Shown here one piece after another: positions 35,803 through 44,462 of a DNA stretch of 64,000 nt. Below the pieces are notes generated by a model. It did no database searches and had not been told where the DNA came from. It saw nothing but the letters and a program-made list of their open reading frames with translations. The stretch covers positions 682,001 to 746,000 of the forward strand of contig NZ_CP075524.1 of NCBI RefSeq assembly GCF_025808395.1, written 5' to 3'. A program made the translations under genes and the position numbers. Each line of letters opens with the position of its first letter. Position 1 is the stretch's first letter. This DNA is from Microcella sp. (GTDB lineage: Bacteria; Actinomycetota; Actinomycetes; Actinomycetales; Microbacteriaceae).

Positions 35803-36585
35803 ATGGCCAGCGTTCTCGAGTTCGACGAAGTGTCTCTGACCCGTGATGGCAACGCCATCCTCGACCGCGTTACGTGGCGCGTCTCGTCTGACGAGCGCTG
35901 GGTCGTGCTCGGCCCGAACGGCGCGGGCAAGACGACGATGCTGCAGGTCGCGGCCTCGCTCATGCACCCCACGTCGGGCTCTGCTGTGGTGCTCGACGAG
36001 CGCCTCGGTTCGACCGACGTCTTCGAGCTGCGCCCGCGCATCGGCTTCGCCTCGACCGCGCTCGCCCGTCGGATTCCGGGCAACGAGCGAGTGCTCGACG
36101 TGGTCATGACGAGCGCGCACGCTGTGACGGGCCGGTGGAACGAGACCTACGACGAGGTGGATGTTCGCCGCGCCCAGCGCGTGCTGCGCGAGTGGCACCT
36201 CGACCAGTTCGAAGACCGACTCTTCGGCACGTTGAGCGATGGTGAGCAGAAGCGCGTGCAGATCGCACGGGCGATCATGACCGACCCCGAGCTGCTGCTG
36301 CTCGATGAGCCGGCCGCGAGCCTCGACCTGGGCGCGCGAGAAGAGCTGCTGCAGCTGCTCGGAGCGTACGCGAGCGAGAAGAGCTCGCCCGCGATGGTCA
36401 TGGTGACGCACCATGTCGAAGAGATTCCGCCGGGGTTCACGCACGCGATGCTGCTGCGCGAAGGCCAGATCGCGGCATCTGGGCCGCTCGACGAGGTGAT
36501 CACGGCGGCGAACCTGAGTCTGACCTTCGGGTTGTCGCTCGCGGTGTCGCATGACGACGGGCGCTTCTCGGCGCGCGCGTCGTGA
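35803..36585 (+). CDS. ABC transporter ATP-binding protein, solitary
   Basis: A 260-residue ABC ATPase with Walker A GPNGAGKTTML near residue 38, signature LSDGEQKRVQIARA, and Walker B LLLLDEPAASLDLGARE followed by the switch His region VTHHVEEIPPGF. The signature has Asp in place of the second Gly-like position of LSGGQ. No permease gene adjoins it, so the partner is unknown. I chose the ATG at 35803, preceded by GGAGG. It follows glgM by 35 bp and may be co-transcribed. Confidence 0.85.
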   Translation: MASVLEFDEVSLTRDGNAILDRVTWRVSSDERWVVLGPNGAGKTTMLQVAASLMHPTSGSAVVLDERLGSTDVFELRPRIGFASTALARRIPGNERVLDVVMTSAHAVTGRWNETYDEVDVRRAQRVLREWHLDQFEDRLFGTLSDGEQKRVQIARAIMTDPELLLLDEPAASLDLGAREELLQLLGAYASEKSSPAMVMVTHHVEEIPPGFTHAMLLREGQIAASGPLDEVITAANLSLTFGLSLAVSHDDGRFSARAS

Positions 36586-36611
36586 GCGCTGACCTTCGCG
36601 CGACCCTCTGC

Positions 36612-36617
36612 TATTCT
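36612..36617 (+). promoter_or_regulatory. -10 element for rpmE2
   Basis: TATTCT would start transcription at about 36624, giving a leader of about 70 nt that begins with a small hairpin, GGGCC/GGCCC (36626-36639). A hairpin so close to a transcript start could alternatively be the end of the upstream ABC gene. Confidence 0.4.
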
Positions 36618-36693
36618 TGACCGTTGGGCCTCGCGGCCCTTTCTCGTGCCCCGGTGGTTGCCCGCCGGCCAAGACTTTTCAAGGACACCGCTC

Positions 36694-36942
36694 ATGAAGA
36701 CTGACATTCACCCCGAGTACGCAGCTGTCGTGTTTCGCGACCTCGCCTCGGGCGAGACCTTCCTCACCCGGTCGACCGTCACGAGCGAGAAGACGATCGA
36801 GCTCGACGGTGAGACCTACCCGGTGATCGACGTCGAGATCTCGTCGGCCTCGCACCCGTTCTACACCGGCAAGCAGCGCATTCTCGACAGCGCCGGTCGC
36901 GTCGAGAAGTTCAACCAGCGCTTCAAGAACTTCGGCAACTAG
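36694..36942 (+). CDS. rpmE2: Ribosomal protein L31 type B
   Basis: A large-subunit ribosomal protein. The 82 residues match the type B, zinc-independent form: MKTDIHPEYAAVVFRDLASG at the start, SHPFYTGKQRILDSAGRVEKF near the end, and no Cys residues. In many bacteria this form replaces the zinc-binding L31 under zinc limitation. No Zur box is obvious by eye. The ATG at 36694 follows AAGGA at a good distance. A strong terminator follows. Confidence 0.95.
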   Translation: MKTDIHPEYAAVVFRDLASGETFLTRSTVTSEKTIELDGETYPVIDVEISSASHPFYTGKQRILDSAGRVEKFNQRFKNFGN

Positions 36943-36957
36943 CGCACACTCGCTGCA

Positions 36958-36989
36958 CGAACGGCCCCGCCTCTGGGTGGGGCCGTTCG
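36958..36989 (+). terminator. Terminator hairpin after rpmE2
   Basis: A perfect 11-bp stem, CGAACGGCCCC with GGGGCCGTTCG, around a 10-nt loop 15 bp after the rpmE2 stop codon. No T tract follows. Confidence 0.75.
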
Positions 36990-36999
36990 CCGTCAATGC

Positions 37000-37068
37000 C
37001 GAGTGTGCCCGTTGGGCGCAAATGTTCTGCTGCGGGACGAGCACATTCGCGCGGGACAGGCACACTCG
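37000..37068. repeat. Nested imperfect palindrome with internal direct repeats
   Basis: Outer arms CGAGTGTGCC (37000-37009) and GGCACACTCG (37059-37068) are perfect inverted repeats. An inner pair, AAATGT near 37020 and ACATT near 37044, is nested inside. The right half is itself two direct copies of about 19 bp, GCGGGAC-2-GCACA(T/C)TCGC, at 37033-37051 and 37052-37070. It lies between the rpmE2 terminator and the end of the exonuclease gene. Confidence 0.75.
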
Positions 37069-37107
37069 CGGCAGGCTGGGCGCGCGCTGGCGCCCTGAGT
37101 GCGTGCC

Positions 37108-37797
37108 TCAGGCGCGCACGGGCCATCCGCGGTCGGCCGTGAAGGTGTGATCACGCTGCGTGCGCATGTAGTCCTCGAAGCTGGTGGCCTGCTGCTCGTG
37201 CCAGGCAACCTGCGCCGCGTGCAGTTCGGCGAGGGTCGCGGGCAGCGCCGCCGCATGCTGCTCGGCGATGGCGCGGGCGACCAGCCCTGCGGCGATCGCG
37301 TCGACTCCGGCGTCGTGGGCCCCGTCGAGAGCGACCCCGTAGTGCGCGGCCGCAGCCTCGAGGGTGCGCTTGCCCTTGCGGTAGCGGTCGACAGCCTTGT
37401 CGATCACGAGCGGGTCGACGACCGGAGCCGGGTCGACGAGGGGCGCCACCGCGTGCCGGGCGGCCTCGTGCGCGAGCAGCGTCAAGTCGTAGGGGGCGTT
37501 GTAGACCACGAGGGGCCTGCCGCGCTCGAGCACTGCGCGCAGCTCGGCGACGACCTCGGCGACGACCTCGACTGCTGGGCGGCCCTCGGCACGCGCACGC
37601 TCGGTGCTGATGCCGTGCACCGCTGCCGCACCCTCCGGGATCTCGACCCCGGGGTCGGCGAGCCAATCTCGACGAGAGACGACGGCCCCGGAGTCGTCGA
37701 GCAGGGCGACGCAGGCGGTGACGATGCGGGCGGTGCGAACATCCACCCCCGTCGTCTCGAGGTCGAAGACGGCGAGGTCGCGCTGCAGCAGGGTCAC
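37108..37797 (-). CDS. DEDDh exonuclease, DNA polymerase III epsilon-like
   Basis: A 3'-5' exonuclease of the DnaQ-like superfamily. The 229 residues carry ExoI DLETTG (12-17), HGIS, ExoII YNAPYDLTLLA, and ExoIII GAHDAGVDAIA with the DEDDh His. There is no polymerase or GIY-YIG domain attached. It could proofread DNA, trim RNA or act in repair; the sequence cannot decide. The GTG start is preceded by TAGGCT and 6 nt (leaderless). Confidence 0.88.
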   Translation of the reverse strand: MTLLQRDLAVFDLETTGVDVRTARIVTACVALLDDSGAVVSRRDWLADPGVEIPEGAAAVHGISTERARAEGRPAVEVVAEVVAELRAVLERGRPLVVYNAPYDLTLLAHEAARHAVAPLVDPAPVVDPLVIDKAVDRYRKGKRTLEAAAAHYGVALDGAHDAGVDAIAAGLVARAIAEQHAAALPATLAELHAAQVAWHEQQATSFEDYMRTQRDHTFTADRGWPVRA

Positions 37798-37803
37798 GCG
37801 CCC

Positions 37804-37809
37804 AGCCTA
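37804..37809 (-). promoter_or_regulatory. -10 element for leaderless exonuclease gene
   Basis: TAGGCT on the minus strand, then GGGCGC, then the GTG at 37797. It lies in the 29-bp space after the trehalose synthase stop. Confidence 0.5.
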
Positions 37810-37826
37810 GGGGCCACCGGCGACGC

Positions 37827-39524
<1,698 letters not shown>

Positions 39525-39529
39525 CTGCC

Positions 39530-39536
39530 TAGACTA
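39530..39536. promoter_or_regulatory. Overlapping divergent -10 boxes, treS and hydrolase, both leaderless
   Basis: TAGACTA reads as TAGACT on plus (39530-39535), 7 nt before the ATG at 39543, and as TAGTCT on minus (39536-39531), 6 nt before the GTG of treS at 39524. Only 18 bp separate the two genes, so the promoters necessarily overlap. Confidence 0.6.
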
Positions 39537-39542
39537 ATCGCG

Positions 39543-40427
39543 ATGCCCGCTCTCTCTCCGTACGCCGCCGACCTCGCGCGGGTGCCCGCCGTCGAGCACT
39601 CGACCGAGGTGCTGGGCTCGCGCACGCACTGGGTCGACTACGGGCCTGCCGACGCCGCCCGAACAGTCGTGCTCGTGCACGGTTTTCGCGGTGACCACCA
39701 CGGACTCGGGCCTGTCATCGCCCAGCTTCCGGAGGTGAGGCTCATCGCCCCCGATCTTCCTGGTTTCGGCACGAGTGAGGCGCTCGTCGATCGGGAGCAC
39801 GATCTCGAGGGCTACACCGCCTGGCTTGACGCCTTTCTGCGCGCGACAGGCGTGCACGGCACTGCAGTGCTGCTGGGCCACTCGTTCGGCTCGATCGTCG
39901 TGTCGGCGGCCGTCGCCTCGGGCGTGCCGACCCCGCGCGTGATTCTCGTGAACCCGATCGGGCAGAATGCGCTCGCGGGCCCACGCGGCGTGCTCACTCG
40001 CCTCGCCGTCGGCTTCTACCGAGTGGGGGCCGCACTGCCCGAGAAGCTCGGCTTCGCCGTGCTGCGCAGTCGGCTCGTCACGCGCATCATGAGCGTGACG
40101 ATGGCGAAGACCGACGACAGGGCGCTGCGCCGATGGATTCACGAAGAGCACGACCGCTACTTCTCTGCGTTCGCCTCGCGGCAGAGCCTGCTTGAAGCCT
40201 TTCGCACGTCGGTGTCGCACGATGTGAGCGAGTTCGCGCCGAGCATCCAGCAGCGGACGTTGCTCATCGCCGCCGATGAAGACGACATCACTCCTCTCGA
40301 GGCACAGCGTCGCCTCGTGACGTTGTTTCCGGATGCTGCGCTCGAGGTCATCGAGGGAGTCGGGCATCTCATCCACTACGAGAAGCCGCTCGAAGCGGCC
40401 GCGGCGATTCGCCGGTTCGTGGCGTAG
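39543..40427 (+). CDS. Alpha/beta hydrolase
   Basis: A soluble alpha/beta-hydrolase of 294 residues and unknown substrate. The oxyanion block VLVHGFRGDHHGLG, nucleophile Ser114 in LLGHSFGSIVV, Asp in LIAADEDDIT and His in GVGHLIHYEKP form a normal catalytic triad. The ATG at 39543 has a -10 box exactly 7 nt upstream. A much longer frame open from 37836 runs antisense through treS and is not credible. A glycosyltransferase gene follows after 3 bp, so the two are co-transcribed. Confidence 0.88.
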   Translation: MPALSPYAADLARVPAVEHSTEVLGSRTHWVDYGPADAARTVVLVHGFRGDHHGLGPVIAQLPEVRLIAPDLPGFGTSEALVDREHDLEGYTAWLDAFLRATGVHGTAVLLGHSFGSIVVSAAVASGVPTPRVILVNPIGQNALAGPRGVLTRLAVGFYRVGAALPEKLGFAVLRSRLVTRIMSVTMAKTDDRALRRWIHEEHDRYFSAFASRQSLLEAFRTSVSHDVSEFAPSIQQRTLLIAADEDDITPLEAQRRLVTLFPDAALEVIEGVGHLIHYEKPLEAAAAIRRFVA

Positions 40428-40430
40428 CGC

Positions 40431-41519
40431 ATGAAGATCGTCGTCGACTGCCGTTATGTGCGGTTTCCGCGCCACGACGGCATCAGCCGTTTCACCGCGG
40501 GGATCGTCGGTGCGCTGCGTGGCCTGCTGGCCGAGCACGAGTCGCTCGAGCTGCTCATCAGCGATGAGCGGCAGCTCGCCATGCTGCCTCAGGGGTTGCC
40601 GTGGCACCTCGTGAGCGGCCCCACGAGCCCCCGTGAGCCGTTCGTAGCGCGGCAGGTGAATCGAGTGACGCCCGACGTCATCTTCAGCCCCATGCAGACG
40701 ATGGGTGCGTTCGGGCGTCGATACTCGCTCGTGCTGACCCTGCACGATCTCATCTACTATGCGCACCCCACGCCGCCGCGCGATCTGCCGTGGCCCGTGC
40801 GCCTCGGCTGGAGGCTGTATCACCTGGCGTGGTGGCCGCAGCGCGTGCTGCTGAACCGCGCCGACGCGGTCGTGACGGTGAGCGAGACGACGCGCGACCT
40901 CATGCGGCAGCACCGCCTGACGAAGCGCTCGATCACCGTCGTGCCGAACGCGGCCGACCGGCCGGCCGTCGTGGCGCGTCGCGAGCGCCCTTCGGGAATC
41001 GAGCTCGTCTACATGGGTTCGTTCATGCCCTACAAGGGCGTCGAGACGCTCGTCGAGGCGCTGCACTCGCTGCCGGGAGCACGGCTGCACCTGCTGAGCG
41101 GTATTCGTGCCGCAGACCGCGAGCGATTCGAGGCGGCCGCCCCATCGGGCGCTCTCGTCGTGCACGACGGCGTGAGCGATGAGGAGTATTCCGCGCTGCT
41201 CGAGGGTGCGACGGCGCTCGTGAGTGCGTCGCACGCTGAGGGCTTCGGCATTCCGCTCGTCGAGGCGATGGGGCGTGGCACGCCGGTGGTCGTGAGCGAC
41301 ATTCCGATCTTCCGTGAGATCGGCGGAGAGACGGCGCTGTACGCGACCGCAGGGGATGCCGGCTCGTTCGCGGCTGCCGTCTCACAGCTGCTGCAGCCGG
41401 GGGAGTGGGAGCGGCGGTCGGCCGCGGCGCCCGCCGAGGCGGCGAGGTTCGAGTGGGGTCGCTCGGCCGAAGTGCTGCTCGAGCTGCTGCGCGAGCAGGC
41501 TGTGCTCAGGAGACGCTAG
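40431..41519 (+). CDS. GT4-family glycosyltransferase
   Basis: A 362-residue retaining glycosyltransferase with the GT-B fold. N-terminal MKIVVDCRYVRFPRHDGISR, a middle TLHDLIYYAHPTPPRDLPW, VVTVSETTRDLM, and the C-terminal donor-site block SHAEGFGIPLVEAMGRGTPVV with the E-x7-E motif are visible. That pattern resembles mannosyltransferases of cell-envelope glycan pathways, but the acceptor is unknown. It lies 3 bp after the hydrolase. It converges with the YbaK-like gene, sharing the stop sequence CTAG. Confidence 0.88.
   Translation: MKIVVDCRYVRFPRHDGISRFTAGIVGALRGLLAEHESLELLISDERQLAMLPQGLPWHLVSGPTSPREPFVARQVNRVTPDVIFSPMQTMGAFGRRYSLVLTLHDLIYYAHPTPPRDLPWPVRLGWRLYHLAWWPQRVLLNRADAVVTVSETTRDLMRQHRLTKRSITVVPNAADRPAVVARRERPSGIELVYMGSFMPYKGVETLVEALHSLPGARLHLLSGIRAADRERFEAAAPSGALVVHDGVSDEEYSALLEGATALVSASHAEGFGIPLVEAMGRGTPVVVSDIPIFREIGGETALYATAGDAGSFAAAVSQLLQPGEWERRSAAAPAEAARFEWGRSAEVLLELLREQAVLRRR
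41516..41519. other. Shared convergent stop CTAG (GT4/YbaK)
   Basis: TAG at 41517-41519 ends the glycosyltransferase, and the complement of CTA at 41516-41518 ends the YbaK-like gene. This is the same arrangement as at 22655-22658. Confidence 0.95.
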
Positions 41520-41992
41520 CGGGTGCCGATGTCGGCGAGCTCGCCGCCCGTCCACTCGACGAGCTGCTGGGGGGTCGCCGAGAAGACGTCGAACGCGCTG
41601 CCTGCGGCCGACCAGACGGTGTCGAACCGCAGCAGATCGCGGTCGATGATCGTGCGCACCGGTTCGGGATGCCCGAGCGGGGGTACCCCGCCGATCGAGT
41701 ACCCCGTCGCGAGTTTGACGGTCTTCGCGTCGGCCTTCTCGATGCGAGCATCGAGCACCGCGGCAAGAGCGTCGAGGTCGGCGCGGTTGTCGCCGCAGAC
41801 GAGGGCGAGCACCGGTTCGCGGCTGTCGTCGGCGTGCACGGCGACGAAGACCAGCGACTTCACGATCGCCCCGACCTCGCAGCCCGCGGCAGCCGCAGCT
41901 GAGGCGGCGGTGTGGGTCGAGTCGGGCATCCGGATCGGAGAGATCGACAGGTGCGCGGTCGCTGCCAGAAAGCGCTCGGGGCCGCTCGCCAC
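41516..41992 (-). CDS. YbaK/EbsC-type aminoacyl-tRNA deacylase
   Basis: A 158-residue protein of the YbaK/ProXp family, which hydrolyses mischarged aminoacyl-tRNA such as Cys- or Ala-tRNA(Pro). Family blocks are GCEVGAIVKSLVFVA with the conserved Lys, ALVCGDNRADLDALA, and YSIGGVPPLGHPEPVRTIID. It is a stand-alone domain, not fused to a tRNA synthetase. The GTG start overlaps the phosphatase stop by one base (TAGTG). Confidence 0.88.
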   Translation of the reverse strand: MASGPERFLAATAHLSISPIRMPDSTHTAASAAAAAGCEVGAIVKSLVFVAVHADDSREPVLALVCGDNRADLDALAAVLDARIEKADAKTVKLATGYSIGGVPPLGHPEPVRTIIDRDLLRFDTVWSAAGSAFDVFSATPQQLVEWTGGELADIGTR

Positions 41993-42624
41993 TAGCGACC
42001 CGCCTCGCGCGCTGCGAGCGGATTCTGCTCTTCGAAGTCGTCGGCGAACGGAAAGATCGACCGCTCGTCGATGGGGTCGTCGAAAGCGACCAGCTCGAGT
42101 GCACCATCGGCGTGGCGGAAGGAGTGCACAGATCCGTTCGTGATCATGCCGCGGTGACGCCCGGGCTCAACCGACTCGAGCACGCTGCGGATCACGCCGC
42201 CGTGCGCGACGACGATGACTGCCTCACCGGGGTGCCGCGCCGCGAGGTCGTGCAGGGCGTCCACGGCGCGCACGGCGACAGCCTCACGTGGCTCGCGCCC
42301 GGGAACCTCAGCACCGTCGGGGTAGCGGGCATCGATCTCTGAGCCCGTGAGCCCTTCGGCAGCCCCGTAATCCCGTTCGACGAGGCGCGGTTCGAGCTCT
42401 GGCTCGCTCAGACCGACGTGCTCGCCGATGAGACGCGCGGTCTCGGCGGCGCGCGAGAGTGGTGAAGCGACGAGCGCGTTCCACCGGCGGCTCGCGAGCA
42501 GCGCTCCAGTCGCCCGAGCTTGCTCACGCCCCGTGTCATTGAGCGGAATATCGGTCGAGCCCTGGATGCGCCGCTCGCGGTTCCAGTCGGTCTCGCCGTG
42601 GCGCACGAGTGCGAAGACGGTCAT
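41992..42624 (-). CDS. Histidine phosphatase superfamily protein
   Basis: A phosphoglycerate-mutase-like phosphatase of 210 residues. The catalytic LVRHGETDWNRERRIQG motif lies at 6-22, and the second His is in VVAHGGVIRSV. The acidic E in VERDYGAAEGLTG fits the broad-specificity phosphatase branch rather than a glycolytic mutase. The substrate is unknown. It starts with ATG and is followed, with one base of overlap, by the YbaK-like gene. Confidence 0.88.
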   Translation of the reverse strand: MTVFALVRHGETDWNRERRIQGSTDIPLNDTGREQARATGALLASRRWNALVASPLSRAAETARLIGEHVGLSEPELEPRLVERDYGAAEGLTGSEIDARYPDGAEVPGREPREAVAVRAVDALHDLAARHPGEAVIVVAHGGVIRSVLESVEPGRHRGMITNGSVHSFRHADGALELVAFDDPIDERSIFPFADDFEEQNPLAAREAGR

Positions 42625-42660
42625 GGTGTCCTTCCGTCGGCTCCGACGGTCAGAGCCCGG

Positions 42661-43512
42661 TCAGGCGCGCAGAGCCTCGCTCAGAGCGGCGAGGGTCTCG
42701 GTGGTGCCTGCTTCGATCTTAATGGCCGCGCGACTGTCGGCTTTCGTCTCGCCCCGGTTGACGATGATGGTGGGCAACCGCTTCTTGGCGGCCTGCCCCA
42801 CAAGACGGATTCCCGAATTCACGACGAGCGACGACCCGAGCACGAGCAGCGCATCAGAGCGGGCCACGATGCCGCGAGCCTCTTCGAACTTCACGGGCGG
42901 CACGAACTCGCCGAAGAAGACGATGTCGGGCTTGAGGGTTCCGCCGCAGACCGAGCACTCGGGCACGGCGAAGCGCGACACATCAGCTACCTCGGCGTCG
43001 CCGTCGGGGTTGAGTGTGGCGTCGGCGTCGCTCAGCCACGGGTTGAGCACCGCGATGCGCTCGGCGATCGCCCCACGATCGAAGGTCTGCCCGCAGTGCA
43101 GGCACGTCACGCGGTCCATGCTGCCGTGCAGGTCGACCACTCGGCGGCTGCCTGCCCGAACGTGCAGACCGTCGACGTTCTGGGTCACCACTCCCGTCAC
43201 GATGCCGCTGAGCTCGAGGTCGGCGAGCGTGCGGTGGCCGTCGTTCGGCGCCGCCGCGGCGAACCGCTTCCACCCCAGATGACTGCCCGCCCAATAGCGC
43301 TTGCGGTACGGCTCGTCGGCGAGAAACTGGCTGAACGTCATCGGCGTGCGCACCGGCGCGCCGGCGCCCCGATAGTCGGGAATGCCCGAGTCGGTGCTGA
43401 CCCCGGCCCCTGTCAGCACCGCGATGCGACGACCGCGCAGCAACTCGATCGCCCGCTCGACGGCGGCGCGCGCGACCGCGTCGAGCTCGACGGGCGGTGC
43501 GGCGATCGACAT
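42661..43512 (-). CDS. Sir2-type NAD-dependent deacylase
   Basis: A sirtuin that removes acyl groups from protein Lys using NAD. I chose the ATG at 43512, with GGAGG upstream, giving 283 residues; a longer frame to 44007 is antisense to the TrmH gene. Motifs are GAGVSTDSGIPDYRG, TQNVDGLHVRAG, the catalytic His in DLHGS, and two zinc cysteine pairs, CLHC and CSVC. The insertion between the pairs resembles class II sirtuins. It lies 36 bp before the histidine phosphatase and is the first gene of that unit. Confidence 0.93.
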   Translation of the reverse strand: MSIAAPPVELDAVARAAVERAIELLRGRRIAVLTGAGVSTDSGIPDYRGAGAPVRTPMTFSQFLADEPYRKRYWAGSHLGWKRFAAAAPNDGHRTLADLELSGIVTGVVTQNVDGLHVRAGSRRVVDLHGSMDRVTCLHCGQTFDRGAIAERIAVLNPWLSDADATLNPDGDAEVADVSRFAVPECSVCGGTLKPDIVFFGEFVPPVKFEEARGIVARSDALLVLGSSLVVNSGIRLVGQAAKKRLPTIIVNRGETKADSRAAIKIEAGTTETLAALSEALRA

Positions 43513-43620
43513 GTGGCCTCCGAAAGTGCGTACCACGCAGACTAGAACGCTCTGGTTTCGGATATGTTTCGGAAGGCTGGCAGGGCGAGTCGCGCCCCGT
43601 TGACGAGCGGAAGAGCATCC

Positions 43621-44421
43621 ATGCGCATCGAGCACATCACCACCCTCGATGCGCCCGCCCTCGCCGACTACGCGCGCCTCACCGATGTGGCCCTGCGCCG
43701 TGTGACCGAGCCCGCGGGCGGGCTGTACATCGCCGAGTCGATCACCGTCATCGGGCGCGCGCTGCGCGCGGGCCACCGACCGCGCTCGGTGCTCACGAGC
43801 GAGCGCTGGCTGCCAGAACTCGAGGCGCTGCTGGGTCAGATTGATGTGACCGTCTACGTGGGCGAGCCGGGAGTGCTCGAAGACCTCACGGGCTTTCACC
43901 TGCACCGAGGCGCGCTCGCGAGCATGCATCGGCCCGAGCCTCTCGACCCCGCGATGCTGCTGCGGGATGCTCGGCGCATCGTCATCGTCGAAGACGTCAT
44001 GGATCACACCAACGTCGGCGCCATCTTCCGTTCAGTGGCGGGCCTCGGCGCCGACGCCGTGCTCGTCACCCCTCGATGCGCCGACCCGCTCTACCGCCGA
44101 AGCGTGCGCGTGTCGATGGGCACCGTGCTGCAGGTGCCGTGGACTCGACTGTCGGAATGGGATGACGCCGTGCCACTGCTGCACGACGCGGGCTTCACGA
44201 TCGCCGCACTGGCCCTCGCCGACGATGCGGTCGCACTGCGCGACTTCGCATCGACCGCTCCCGAGCGAGTGGCGATCGTCGTCGGATCAGAGGGCGACGG
44301 GCTCAGTCGTGCCGCCCTCGACGCGGCCGACGTGGTCGTGACGATTCCGATGGGGCACGGCGTCGACTCGCTCAACGTCGCGGCCGCGAGCGCGGTGGCG
44401 TTGTACGCGCTGACGACCTAG
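43621..44421 (+). CDS. TrmH-family RNA methyltransferase (SpoU)
   Basis: A SPOUT-class RNA 2'-O-methyltransferase of 266 residues. It has an N-terminal substrate-binding part (LYIAESITVIGRAL...SVLTSERWLPEL). The C-terminal catalytic knot has motif 1 VEDVMDHTNVGAIFRSVAGLG, motif 2 IVVGSEGDGLSRAAL and motif 3 VTIPMGHGVDSLNVAAAS. The target (23S rRNA or tRNA) cannot be told. The ATG at 43621 follows GGAAGAG; upstream in-frame starts are less likely. It diverges from the sirtuin gene. Confidence 0.92.
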   Translation: MRIEHITTLDAPALADYARLTDVALRRVTEPAGGLYIAESITVIGRALRAGHRPRSVLTSERWLPELEALLGQIDVTVYVGEPGVLEDLTGFHLHRGALASMHRPEPLDPAMLLRDARRIVIVEDVMDHTNVGAIFRSVAGLGADAVLVTPRCADPLYRRSVRVSMGTVLQVPWTRLSEWDDAVPLLHDAGFTIAALALADDAVALRDFASTAPERVAIVVGSEGDGLSRAALDAADVVVTIPMGHGVDSLNVAAASAVALYALTT

Positions 44422-44462
44422 CGCGACGCGCGAGAAGCAGGCACGGCTCGCTCGTGATCGGA

